Assembly: GCF_035918155.1 (NCBI RefSeq)
Contig: NZ_CP109328.1
Location: forward strand, 1 to 64,000
Length of the DNA stretch: 64,000 bases
DNA from: Streptomyces sp. NBC_01591
GTDB taxonomy: Bacteria > Actinomycetota > Actinomycetes > Streptomycetales > Streptomycetaceae
Direction of reading: 5' to 3'
Part shown: in pieces, positions 27,610 through 36,204 of the stretch
How the letters are laid out: each line of letters opens with the position of its first letter
Position numbering within the stretch: position 1 is the first letter of the stretch
Translations under genes and position numbers: made by a program
The notes under the pieces: generated by a model
What the model saw: only the letters and a program-made list of their open reading frames with translations
The model's database searches: none
Told to the model about the DNA's origin: nothing

Positions 27610-28860
27610 TTATTCGGGTACATGCTCCGGGACAGTGCAACGAGCCGGGAGGTTGCGGACGGCCGAGAGGAGGAGAGGGATGGTGCTGGCCAGGAGGACG
27701 AGTACACCGCTGAGCAGGAGTGTTTCGGCTATGCCGATGTGAGCAGCCACCGGGCCTGCCACGGCGAGGCCCAGGGGCGTGCAGATAAAGGAGACCAGCG
27801 AGTCATATGAGCTGATCCGGGACATGGACTGCTCGGGAACATGAGTGTGGACCGTGGTTCTCCACAGGACCTCGAACACATCAATGCAGATGCCAGCCAC
27901 CAGCATGCTGGTGGCGATCAGCCAGGTTGGGGAGCCCCCGGCGAGGAACAGGTAGGCCGGGAAGAAGCCGAAGGTGACGAAAACGCCCGTACGCAGGGGG
28001 TAACGGGGACGGATGCGGATCGCGATCAGGCTGCCGAGGACGAAACCGGCCGAGTGGGCGCCGAGAACGACCGACCAGGCGACCGCCCCGCCCAGCTCCT
28101 GCTTGGCCACCGCCGGGCCCAACACCATGATGGCTCCTCCGAAGGAGGCGTTGACGATGGCGAACTGGCCTACGACCGGCCACATCCAGCGCAGGGAGGA
28201 GAACTCTGTCCAGCCGCTGCGCAGTTCGCTGAGGAGACTGGTCGGCGCCTCTGTCGCGGTGAGTGCCCGCGATGCCGTACGAGGGCGGCTGAACATCAGC
28301 AGCACGGCGGACAGGAAGTAGGTGGCGGCGTCGGCCGCCAAGGCCCAGCCAGGCGCGACGGCCGCGACGAGTACTCCGCCGGCGAACACGCCTCCGATAC
28401 GCGAGAGGTTGGCCGCTAGGCGCAGCAACGCATTCGCAGGCTGAATGCGTTCGGCGTCGACGAGCTGGGGTACGAGCGCGGTGGCGGCTGGTTGGCTGAC
28501 AGCGGAGGACGCGCCGTTGACGGCGGCGAGGACGATCAGAAGGTTCATCGGCACGCTGCCGTGCAGAAACAGGGCGGCGGTGAGCGCTTGGGAGCATCCG
28601 GCGGCGGTCTCCCCCACGATGATCAGACGCTGGCGGGGGAACCGGTCCGCGAGGACTCCGCCCAGCAGAATCAGACCGAGCTGAGCGACTGTGCGGGTCC
28701 CCAGCAGTAGTCCGAGTTGGGACGGGGAGCCGTCAGGCAAGGCCAGCACGGCGAAGGCGAGGCCCAGCGGTGCGATGACGTTGCCCGTCAGGGACGATGT
28801 GCGGGCGAGGAAGAACAGGAGGAAATTCCGCTCCCGCAGCAGGCTGAGATCACCTTTCAT
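27610..28860 (-). CDS. Major facilitator superfamily efflux transporter
   Basis: 416 residues with about 12 hydrophobic helices. The loop after helix 2 carries the MFS signature-like GGVLADRFPRQRLI, and a similar N-terminal SLLRERNFLLFFLARTSSLT is typical of the MFS_3/enterobactin-exporter branch. Likely a drug or metabolite exporter at the cell membrane. Its ATG overlaps the stop of the GrpB-like gene (ATGA, 28857-28860), so both are one operon inside the composite transposon. The substrate cannot be read from sequence. Confidence 0.85.
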   Translation of the reverse strand: MKGDLSLLRERNFLLFFLARTSSLTGNVIAPLGLAFAVLALPDGSPSQLGLLLGTRTVAQLGLILLGGVLADRFPRQRLIIVGETAAGCSQALTAALFLHGSVPMNLLIVLAAVNGASSAVSQPAATALVPQLVDAERIQPANALLRLAANLSRIGGVFAGGVLVAAVAPGWALAADAATYFLSAVLLMFSRPRTASRALTATEAPTSLLSELRSGWTEFSSLRWMWPVVGQFAIVNASFGGAIMVLGPAVAKQELGGAVAWSVVLGAHSAGFVLGSLIAIRIRPRYPLRTGVFVTFGFFPAYLFLAGGSPTWLIATSMLVAGICIDVFEVLWRTTVHTHVPEQSMSRISSYDSLVSFICTPLGLAVAGPVAAHIGIAETLLLSGVLVLLASTIPLLLSAVRNLPARCTVPEHVPE

Positions 28861-29495
28861 GAGCTGCCATGGGCGCTGGGAGGTTCAGCTCTCATGGCAC
28901 GTTCGAGGATGTCCGCGATGACTTCGCTCTTCGCGTCGGCGTAGTGCTGCATGTACGTCCATGTCCGCTGTGCGAGGTCCCTTTTGGTTCGGGCGTAGAG
29001 GTCGCGATCGTTCGTGTGGGCGCGCAGCCAGTCGCGGAAAAGGATCATGCGCTGAATCTCGGGGCAGCCGGTGGAGAGCACGTGCAGATTGGCTGATTCG
29101 GCACTGGGCGCGAGGTCGGGCTTGCGCAGGACGCGGTGCTCATACCAATCGGGCTCCCGGACCGCGAGCGCGTAACCGAGGGGAGCCAGGCTGGGCACGT
29201 AGGCGGATTCGTCGGCGGAGTCGGGAACGATCAGCAGGATGTCGATGACCGGTTTGGCGGGCAACCCGGGTACCGAGGTGGACCCTGTGTGTTCGATCCG
29301 GTGTGGCAGCGCGCCCAGCTCGTCGCTCATCCGGCGGGCCTCCTCCGCGAACGCGGCGGCCCATTCCGGCGTGTACTCCATCAGCTTGATGTTGCTGTTG
29401 AGTAGGGGGGGCGTCTTCAGGTTCGCCGCTTCGATCTCCTCGTCAGTCATCGAGACGCGGGGGATCTCCTGCTCTTGACGTTCCTGTGGCATCAT
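28857..29495 (-). CDS. GrpB/UPF0157 family protein (nucleotidyltransferase fold)
   Basis: 212 residues from ATG 29495 behind AAGGACG. The motif HRIEHTGSTSVPGLPAKPVI with following DIL is the nucleotidyltransferase-like signature of the GrpB/UPF0157 family, and YEHRVLRKP with NLHVLSTGCPE are the family's later blocks. Usual length is about 170-200 residues; the extra N-terminal 38 residues may be a lead-in. The biochemical role of the family is not settled. Coupled to the MFS exporter, it could modify or report on the exported compound (inference). Confidence 0.8.
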   Translation of the reverse strand: MMPQERQEQEIPRVSMTDEEIEAANLKTPPLLNSNIKLMEYTPEWAAAFAEEARRMSDELGALPHRIEHTGSTSVPGLPAKPVIDILLIVPDSADESAYVPSLAPLGYALAVREPDWYEHRVLRKPDLAPSAESANLHVLSTGCPEIQRMILFRDWLRAHTNDRDLYARTKRDLAQRTWTYMQHYADAKSEVIADILERAMRAEPPSAHGSS

Positions 29496-29589
29496 GACAT
29501 TTCGTCCTTGTTCGGTTCGCTTGTCAACTCCAATAGGCTAGAGGGTAGTTAGCCAGGGCCGTTGCCTGATCGCGATCTGTCCGGGTTGA

Positions 29590-30786
29590 TCACGTGAGGC
29601 CGAGGGTCGACAGCGGCCGGTGGTAGTCGCGGCTGGTGCGGCGGAGGGCGGCGGCGATGTTGGTCTCGCCGTTCTGGCGGAAGACGCTGATGGCGAGGTT
29701 GCGCAGGCCGGCCATGGTGCGGGGCAGGTGGCCGGTGCGGACCTTGGAGTCGTCCTCGCAAAAGGTGCGGTCGCGGACGTGGTGCAGGCGGTTCTCGATG
29801 CCCCAGTGGCCTCTGATCCAGGTGGCGAGTTGGGCCGGTGTCGCGTCGAAGACGTCGAGGCTGGTGATCACGTAGACGCGCTCGGTGGTCAGTTTCCCGG
29901 TGCTCAGCTCGCGCCGCCACCGGACGATCTGGATGGCCTGGCGGGCGCCGGGATAGCCGAGGTGGTGGAAGGCGACGACCTTGATCCGACGGATCTCGTC
30001 GCGGTGGTGGGCCCGGTCCCGGGTGCGGTGGTCCAGCGGGATCTCGGCCCAGGGCAGCTTGGTGACCTGCGCATACAGTCCGGGGTGGTTCTTCTTCACG
30101 ATGGCCAGGTAGTCGTCGGCGGAGGTACGCACCATGGCTGTGTTGGGTGTGCAGGGCGTCGCCGGTCAGCACGGTGTTCTCCACGTTGATGGTGTCCAAA
30201 AGTGGCTGGAAAGATGGAATCTCGTTGCTCTTGGAGGCGACCTGACGCTGGGCCAGGACCACGCCGTGGTGGTCCATCGCGGCCAGCAGCTGGACCGCAG
30301 TGGTCGTGGCGGTGCGGGAGCCGCGGACTGTCTTGCCGTCGACCGCGATCGCCCGCAGAGCCGGCTTCGGCGGCGGCTCGGACTCTTCCGGCCGTGGCGT
30401 TCTGGCCTGGAGGTAAGCACCGATGGCCGCATCCAGCGCGTCGCCGTCGACGCGTTGGAGCAGGCGACGGACGGTGGCGGCGTGCGGCGCCGGCCGGATG
30501 CCGGTGAACGGTCGGCCGGGAAGCCGAGCACACCCAGGACGGGCTGCGGGGCATCGCCGATCCATTCACCGATCGCGATGAGAGACCGGGCACCGGTCAG
30601 GACGGCTGCCGCGGCCGCGCACAACAGGGGGAGCAGCGGATACCGTCGTCCTCGCAGGCCACGCGGATCGGGCACCCAGACTAGGAAGCGTCGCAGGTCA
30701 GCGGCGTCCTGCGTAGTGGCGCAGAGGTTCGGGAGGGCCAGATTCCCCAGCCCGGCGGGCATGGGCGATGATGTCCGGGCAGGCAC
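29590..30786 (-). pseudogene. ISAs1-family transposase with two frameshifts
   Basis: N-terminal part from 30786 (DLRRFLVWVPDPRGLRGRRY, typical DDE-associated domain), then a shift near 30515 into ATVRRLLQRVDGDALDAAIG and RAIAVDGKTVRGSR, then a shift near 30135 into [20 protein letters not shown] and [20 protein letters not shown]. The pieces align in order with an intact ISAs1 transposase of about 390 residues. Two shifts make it inactive unless they are sequencing errors. Confidence 0.8.
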
Positions 30787-30812
30787 GGTCTCGCTCGGTT
30801 CTCATGGGTCTT

Positions 30813-30943
30813 CGACAACCACATGATCACCGGCACCGTGCCTGCTCTGCTTCCCGGGGGCATCTCAGACCAGGCCGGGACATGACGCCACGTCACGCAT
30901 GAGGCAGACGAACCGGACCGATCGCGACTATGCAATGCCCCTG
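30813..30943. repeat. 131-bp inverted repeat, right copy
   Basis: Perfect reverse complement of 27355-27485. Confidence 0.9.
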
Positions 30944-31169
30944 GCGTACGGCGTGAGGTCGGCGGGGTGGAGGTCCAGGCGCCGGGCGAGTTCGAGGACG
31001 ACGTGCAGCGGCTGGTTAGGCAGGGCGTCCATGGTGACGTCGTGCTCGTGGACGCCGAGGAGGTCGGCGAGTTCCCATACGGAGAGGCCCGCGTTGTGCA
31101 GGCGGCGGCGCAGTTCATCGCCCCAGCCCCGGGGCTGGTAGCGCGGGGCCAGTGGAAGCGGTCGGTCAC
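30944..31169 (-). pseudogene. 5' part of the HTH-type gene split by the composite transposon
   Basis: The likely start is GTG 31169, overlapping the stop of the small gene upstream (TGGTGA). It reads VTDRFHWPR, then a two-base excess (CGCGC) shifts into PRYQPRGWGDELRRRLHNAG, LSVWELADLLGVHEHDVT and ARRLDLHPADLTPYA, an XRE/HTH-like module. The remainder lies at 27354-27212. The gene is thus broken twice, by the frameshift and by the transposon. Confidence 0.6.
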
Positions 31170-31354
31170 CAGTCGGGGCCGTCCTCGGAGAGGATCACCA
31201 CGTCCATGCGGCGTGCGGCCATCCAGTCGGTCAGGAGCGCCGGGCCGCCGCCGATCCCCGCGACTTCGCAGAAGCCGCGGTGGGGAGCGCTTGCCCATTG
31301 GTCCTGGGTGGGGGCGCGCGGTGGACGTGGGTGCGCTGTCGTGTCCCCCTGCAC
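31166..31354 (-). CDS. Short hypothetical protein upstream of the split HTH gene
   Basis: 62 residues; the C-terminal part GFCEVAGIGGGPALLTDWMA then ARRMDVVILSEDGPDW looks like real protein, whereas the first 20 residues are less convincing. Its TGA overlaps the GTG of the HTH gene, so they were an operon. Not recognised. It may be a 5'-truncated gene. Confidence 0.4.
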   Translation of the reverse strand: MQGDTTAHPRPPRAPTQDQWASAPHRGFCEVAGIGGGPALLTDWMAARRMDVVILSEDGPDW

Positions 31355-31471
31355 GCCCTGGTCAGGCTCTTGCAGAGCGAGAAATGATCTGGAAGACGTC
31401 GGGCTGTCCGGCGGAAAGCCCCGTCGGCCTGCTCAGTGCATCCGGTCGACGGAATCGAGAGGGCATGTTCC

Positions 31472-32602
31472 ATGAGCGTTGAACAGGACGAGGCGACCAC
31501 CACGGTCACCGCGGCAGACGTGGCCCGGATCGCGAAGCAGGGTGTCTTCGCGACACCGACTTCGCTCGACCCGAAAGCCGTCAATGTGGGCCATGCGCTG
31601 ATCGCCACGCTGCAAGGCGCGGCGGAAAAGCCGCTGCTGACCGATGACCTCCAGCGGCTCACGGAGCAGGTGCGGCAGAAGGCCACCATCGGCTTCCCCC
31701 GCATCACCTCCGCCGACGGGATCCGGTTGTCGGCACACACCATCAAGCTCAATGCCCCAGAGCCCCGGCCGGTGGTGATCGTGCCGTCCGACTGGACGCC
31801 TGCCGGCTGGCCCCTGTTCGAGCACACGTATCTCAAGCTGGCGCTGCGCGGCTACCACGTGCTGGCCTACACCCCCCGCGGGCTCGGGCTTACGGCAGAC
31901 GTGCACGGCGGCGGGTACATGGACGGCCCGTGCACCTCCGGAGGGACGATCGACGTGGCCGGCCCCCTGGACTGGGCCGACGGCTCGACCGTGATCGACT
32001 ACGCTCAACAGCACTTCAACCCGAGCCGTATCGCCTTCTTCGGCAGGGCCTACGGCGGGCTCATCAGCCAGCTCGTCGCGGCGCACGATCCTGGCGCCCG
32101 TGTGGACGCCGTCGTCGCGCTGAGCACGTGGGAGGACCTGGTCGCCGGCCACCAGAACGACCGCGGACACCTCGCCGCGGTCGCCGACCTGACCAACTTC
32201 ACCGGCGGACCGGTGAAGCACAAGTTCGATGAGGACACGCAGCAGATCCTCGCGGACCTCCAGGCCGGAGAAAACCCCGACGATGTCGCCTCGTGGGCGA
32301 TGCAGCGGGCTGCGTTCTCCTACGTCGGGCAAACCAATGCCCGTGGCACCGCGACGTTCATCTCCCACGCCGGGAGCGATGCGCTGTTCCCGCTCAGGCA
32401 GATCACCAAGCACTTCGAGCAGCTCACCGTGCCCAAGCGACTGAGCCTGCAGAACGGCAGCCGGCCCGCACCTGAACACGCCGGGCTGACCGTCCCGCTC
32501 AGCGACACCGCCCCGACACTCGACGAAGCCTTCGCCTGGCTCGACCACCATCTCCTCGGGGCCGCCAACAACGTACCCACCTGGTCACCGGTCAGCAGCT
32601 AG
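31472..32602 (+). CDS. Alpha/beta-hydrolase fold protein lacking the nucleophile serine
   Basis: 376 residues from ATG 31472 behind GAGAGGG. The fold is visible as RPVVIVPSDW, then LALRGYHVLAYTPRGLGLT, DWADGSTVIDYA and the nucleophile-elbow segment RIAFFGRAYGGLISQL. The usual GxSxGG (peptidase S15/CocE-like) here reads GRAYGG: alanine about residue 193 stands where the catalytic serine belongs (GCC, one base from TCC). A possible acid and His occur later (AGSDALFPL, PAPEHAGL). It may be a non-enzymatic binding protein or an inactivated enzyme. No signal peptide is seen. Confidence 0.7.
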   Translation: MSVEQDEATTTVTAADVARIAKQGVFATPTSLDPKAVNVGHALIATLQGAAEKPLLTDDLQRLTEQVRQKATIGFPRITSADGIRLSAHTIKLNAPEPRPVVIVPSDWTPAGWPLFEHTYLKLALRGYHVLAYTPRGLGLTADVHGGGYMDGPCTSGGTIDVAGPLDWADGSTVIDYAQQHFNPSRIAFFGRAYGGLISQLVAAHDPGARVDAVVALSTWEDLVAGHQNDRGHLAAVADLTNFTGGPVKHKFDEDTQQILADLQAGENPDDVASWAMQRAAFSYVGQTNARGTATFISHAGSDALFPLRQITKHFEQLTVPKRLSLQNGSRPAPEHAGLTVPLSDTAPTLDEAFAWLDHHLLGAANNVPTWSPVSS

Positions 32603-32823
32603 TGACCCGAGACGGGATTGGGTGGCCCGCATCGCTCCTGTCGAGCCCGTTTTCACGAATGCCAGGTTCACCTGAAAGCGCTGGCCGCAGCCGGTGGGCG
32701 TGACGCGGTGGCTTCGTTCACTCCCGCCCCACTCGTAGTCGCGGCGACCACTCCGTCCAAGAGCCCATTTCGCAGCGGGGCCCCCGCCGGGGTGCTTTCC
32801 GGCAGGGGCTCCGAAGGCGTGGC

Positions 32824-33246
32824 TCAGCCGAGGCGGAAATGCTGGTTGGGCTTGTTCTTGTCGGTCCACTGGACGAGCTTGGCACCGTCCGCGGTGTCCT
32901 CGCCGACGACGGACAGGAGCTTGCCGCTGTGGCGTGCCTCCAGGGAGAAGTACCCGTCGTCCTTCTGGACGAGCTTCCACTCCTGGTTGGGCTTGCCCTT
33001 GTTGGTCCACTGGACGACGGTCCCGCCGTCCTCGGTGTCCGAGGCGGTGACCGACAGGGCCTTTCCGCTGTGCACGGCAATCACGTTGTAGTAGCCACCC
33101 GTCGTCGCCACCAGGTTCCAGTGCTGGTTGGGCTTGTTCTTGTCGGTCCACTGGACGACCTCGGCGCCGTCCTCGGTCCCCGAGGCGGTGACGGACACGA
33201 GCTTGTCGCTGTGACGGGCCACCAGAGCGGCAGTGAAAACGGCCAT
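32824..33246 (-). CDS. Ricin-type beta-trefoil lectin-like protein
   Basis: 140 residues from ATG 33246 with GAGGAG 8 nt upstream. Three repeats, each with the ricin B signature: VQWTDKNKPNQHWNLV, VQWTNKGKPNQEWKLV and VQWTDKNKPNQHFRLG (the last with Phe for Trp). It forms one complete beta-trefoil, expected to bind sugars or glycans. No signal peptide, so it is either cytoplasmic or exported by another route. It is isolated from other genes by several hundred bp on its upstream side. Confidence 0.85.
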   Translation of the reverse strand: MAVFTAALVARHSDKLVSVTASGTEDGAEVVQWTDKNKPNQHWNLVATTGGYYNVIAVHSGKALSVTASDTEDGGTVVQWTNKGKPNQEWKLVQKDDGYFSLEARHSGKLLSVVGEDTADGAKLVQWTDKNKPNQHFRLG

Positions 33247-33774
33247 GAGTTCTCCTCGTTCAGTGATCAATTCGACCACCGGCATAACGATCACTGCCCC
33301 GCCTCCGTCGTGATCAACAAGCTGTATGACCAGAAAGCGCCCTGTGAGGGCTCGGGATAATCGGCCGGCTCGAACAGCCGTCGGTTCCCGACAGCCGGAC
33401 TCCAGCAGTCGATCGGGCAAGGCGGCGCGAAACGCCCGGCTCCGGGCGTGGTTACCAGCCCGATGGCCTGGGCGGCCAGTTCGGTGCCCTGCAGACGGTC
33501 CTCGATCTTGGCGAACGCCGTCTCCCATGAGGTGGAGGTGTCGTCCGCGAAGGGAAGCGAAGCCCGGGTCACAGCAGGTGCCCAGTGGGAGCTCTCACTC
33601 CCCTGACCAGGTAATCCTCACCCAGTGACCAGCTAATCCTCACGACTTGTCCAACATCATCGCCCGGTCATCAGCGCTCAACACCCCAATGAAACAAACC
33701 GAATCAGCCCGGCCCACAGCACCCAAGACCGGACACCGAACCGAGAACCACCCCAGACAAAGAAGCGAAGACTC
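33247..33774. other. Intergenic stretch upstream of the lectin gene
   Basis: No supported gene. A minus frame at 33291-33572 (SWETAFAKIEDRLQGTELAA) may be the relic of one but has no family likeness. The part 33600-33770 is less GC-rich and contains a short direct repeat, GACCAGGTAATCCTCACCCA and GACCAGCTAATCCTCAC. Confidence 0.35.
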
Positions 33775-34115
33775 CCAGGCCATGTCCTCGTCCTTGATGT
33801 CGTGGCCCTCCGCGCGGAGCTGGGCGACGGCGGCGTCCAGGTAGCGGGTGTTCCACAGCACGACGGCGTTGAGGACGAGTCCGAGGGCGAGCTGGTCCTC
33901 CTGGCCGTCCCGGTACGCCTGGCGGATCTGCCCGCGGCCACCGTGGCAGATCGCGCGGGCCAGGCGGTGGCGTGACTCCTGGACGGTGAGCTGCCGGTTC
34001 ATCAGGCGCCGGTAGGTGTCGTCCACCGGGTCGACCAGGGCGAGCAGGTGCATGGTCTTGTCGATGCGCCCGTACTCGGCGAACGCCGCCCCCAGCGGTG
34101 TGGGGTGCCCCTCGC
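33775..34115 (-). pseudogene. C-terminal fragment of a Tn3-family transposase
   Basis: The frame reads EYGRIDKTMHLLALVDPVDD, then MNRQLTVQESRHRLARAICH, GQEDQLALGLVLNAVVLWNT and AVAQLRAEGHDIKDEDMA, an excellent match to the last quarter of Tn3-type TnpA. The coding breaks off near 33775 before the usual HVNVLGRY end, and nothing of the catalytic DDE part precedes it. Confidence 0.8.
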
Positions 34116-34492
34116 GGCCGAACAGACTGGCCGGCCGCCGATCCCCGAGGCGCTCCCGCCCGCCCCACCCCCACCCCTTTCTCTTTCGGCAGTTCGGGCA
34201 GCAGGGGGTGCGCAGAGGGGATGCCAGCACCCCGACCACGCCCCTACAGGCATGGTGACCTGCACAAACACCCGACGCCTTGGTGAGAGGGCGCAACAGA
34301 TACCGCAGGAGAACCCGCGGGGCATGACGCAACAGGTGCCGCAGGAGATTCCGGCTCCGGGACATCGGCGGGCCCAGGGCACGGTCGCCATGCCGACGCC
34401 GACCGCCACCCTGAGGCCGCGGGGGGTGCCTCCGGCACCACATGCTGGAACAACCGCCGGTGGGCTACCGACCTCAAGGAGGAGGCCTGCGG

Positions 34493-34708
34493 TCAGTGAC
34501 CTTTACGGCGCTGTGCGTCGAACCGGCGCAGCACCCGGACCAGACGCCACACTCCGGCCGCCGCTCCGAGCAGCGCACCCCCCACCAACGCGCCCTTCCC
34601 CGCTGGACCAGAGACGCCAAAAGCCAGTGCGAGAGCCAGAGCGACGGCAAAGACCGCCGCAGCCAGCACGACGGCAGTCACCAGAGCAAAAACGATCTCC
34701 ACCGTCAT
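34493..34708 (-). CDS. Small two-helix membrane protein
   Basis: 71 residues from ATG 34708 behind GGAAAAGGACG. Helices about 3-31 (IVFALVTAVVLAAAVFAVAL...) and 37-53 (KGALVGGALLGAAAGVWRLV), then a basic tail RVLRRFDAQRRKGH. It lies just downstream of the membrane HTH protein on the same strand. Function unknown. Confidence 0.5.
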   Translation of the reverse strand: MTVEIVFALVTAVVLAAAVFAVALALALAFGVSGPAGKGALVGGALLGAAAGVWRLVRVLRRFDAQRRKGH

Positions 34709-34802
34709 TGCGTCCTTTTCCCACCGCGACTCACGCCCCATATCCATGCTGCAAGTCTCACATCACGTCAAGCCATTGCGCCTGGACCGAACAGCACCTG
34801 GC

Positions 34803-35981
34803 TCAGTGGCCGCAGCCGGACATGGGGGTGTCGAGGTACTTCCAGGTCTGGGGTCCGACCTGGCCGTCGGGATTGAGACCGCTACAGCTCTGCACGGCAC
34901 GTACGGCGACGTCGGTACTTTCTCCGAACTTGCCGTCGACGGTGAGTGTGTAGTCGTAGTTGGAGTTCAGCAGGCACTGGATCTGCTTCACCTTCGAGCC
35001 GACCATGCCCTTAGCCATGACCTGGGTGCGGTCCCAGTTGTAGCGGCAGCTGGCGCGGCCGGCGGCGCCGGGCGAGGCGGCCGTACTGGGAGAGGCAGAA
35101 GCAGAGGCCGGGGAAGAGGCCTGGTCCTTGGCTGAACTGCTGGGGCGCGGTGGCTTCGTGTTCGTGTCCTCCTCGCCCGTGGAGTCCTGGTCCTTGTCCT
35201 TCTTCTCGTCGTCCGGCGGAGTCTTGGTCGGTGCGGTGCTGCTCTTCGGGGGCACGGGGGTTTCGTCGGCCACTGGTTGGTCGTCGCCGGGGCGGTTGTC
35301 GCCGCCGGTCTCGGGCTGGGAGACGGCGGAGTCCTTCGTCTCGTGGACCGAGTACCAGCGTCCGACCAGCAGCAGCGCGGCGAGGGCAGCGGCGATCAGC
35401 GCGAGGATTTTGATCCTGCTTCGGGGAGCAGCGGCCGGCCTTGCCGGTTCGGCCGGGCCGGGCGTGGATGGTGCGGGAGCCGGGGTGGCCGCTGCGGGTT
35501 TCGGAGCTGCGGTGCCAGGAACGGTGTCCGGGACTGTCGGCGGCACGGGGTCCGCGGCTGCCGACGGTGTGGGGTCTGGGGCTGCTGTCGGTGGTGTGGG
35601 GTCCGGTGCAAGGGCTGTCGGCGGTGTGGGGTCCGGTACGCCTGGTGCGGAGTCCGCCGGTGCCGGAACGTGCGCTGCTTCGGACGGTGCTTCGTCCTGG
35701 GTGTCTGCGGCGCGGCGGGCCTGGTCGGCGGTGTCCCAGAGGCCGAGCAGGGTGTTCTTGTCCAGGCCGCGGCGGGAGCAGAGTCGTTCCACGGCTGCCC
35801 GGGGTGGGAACGCGGTGCCTTTGAGGACCCGGTTCCACGAGGAGCGTGAGTAGCCGGTGTCGTGGGTGAAGGCGTCCAGGGAGAGGTTCTTGGATGTCTT
35901 GACCTGCCGTAGTGCCTGGAGCAGTGCGGTGACTTCCGGCAGTGGCTGTGCGGGTGAATTGTCGCCTTGGTTGGGTTGCAC
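34803..35981 (-). CDS. Membrane-bound HTH protein with extracellular peptidoglycan-binding domain
   Basis: 392 residues. Cytoplasmic N-terminal HTH (about 15-80: ALRQVKTSKNLSLDAFTHDT, SRSSWNRVLKGTAFPPRAAV), a long Pro/Ala/Thr linker, one transmembrane helix (about 190-208: ILALIAAALAALLLVGRWYS), a charged Ser/Pro/Lys linker and a C-terminal PG_binding_1 domain (VKQIQCLLNSNYDYTLTVDG, KFGESTDVAVRAVQ, VGPQTWKYL). The layout suggests a one-protein sensor that ties cell-wall state to DNA or protein binding inside. It is divergent from the secreted muramidase at 36205 with 223 bp between starts, and both share the PG_binding fold, so regulation of that gene is likely (inference). Confidence 0.8.
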   Translation of the reverse strand: MQPNQGDNSPAQPLPEVTALLQALRQVKTSKNLSLDAFTHDTGYSRSSWNRVLKGTAFPPRAAVERLCSRRGLDKNTLLGLWDTADQARRAADTQDEAPSEAAHVPAPADSAPGVPDPTPPTALAPDPTPPTAAPDPTPSAAADPVPPTVPDTVPGTAAPKPAAATPAPAPSTPGPAEPARPAAAPRSRIKILALIAAALAALLLVGRWYSVHETKDSAVSQPETGGDNRPGDDQPVADETPVPPKSSTAPTKTPPDDEKKDKDQDSTGEEDTNTKPPRPSSSAKDQASSPASASASPSTAASPGAAGRASCRYNWDRTQVMAKGMVGSKVKQIQCLLNSNYDYTLTVDGKFGESTDVAVRAVQSCSGLNPDGQVGPQTWKYLDTPMSGCGH

Positions 35982-36204
35982 AGGTCTCCCCCTGGTGCCG
36001 ATGTGATCGTCGTGTTCCAGAGCCGTTCCTTTTCGCAGGTCAGGGGCCTTGTGGGACGGCCGGGACGGCGCAGTACGGCTGGAATGGCGATCAGGCTACC
36101 GGTGGGACGGCGGTACCCCGAATCTTCATCTCGTCGACGCCGCAAAGGCGCCGTGTGAATCGCCCTCCGGATGTGTGCCGGTGGGTCTGACGAGGGGTGA
36201 AGTC

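Larger units (their letters stand above)
27355..30943. mobile_element. ISAs1-type composite transposon carrying a GrpB-MFS operon
   Basis: The 3.6-kb unit is bounded by perfect 131-bp inverted repeats (27355-27485 and 30813-30943), both ending in CAGGGGCATTGC, and is flanked on both sides by the same 10 bp, GCGTACGGCG (27345-27354 and 30944-30953). The right repeat is the end of the full IS at 29554-30943; the left repeat is a solo end of a second, inverted copy. ISAs1-family elements duplicate 8-10 bp, which fits. The transposase is frameshifted, so the unit is probably no longer mobile on its own. Confidence 0.8.
29554..30943. mobile_element. ISAs1-family insertion sequence
   Basis: The left end reads CAGGGCCGTTGCCTGATCGC (29554-) and the right end, inverted, CAGGGGCATTGCATAGTCGC (ending 30943); they continue alike through GATC and GTCCGG. 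The 1,390-bp length fits the family. It forms the right arm of the composite transposon. Confidence 0.75.

Noticed and set aside
29549..30565. Separate overlapping frames in the ISAs1 element as individual genes
   Set aside because: They are successive parts of one transposase in different frames, in the expected order.
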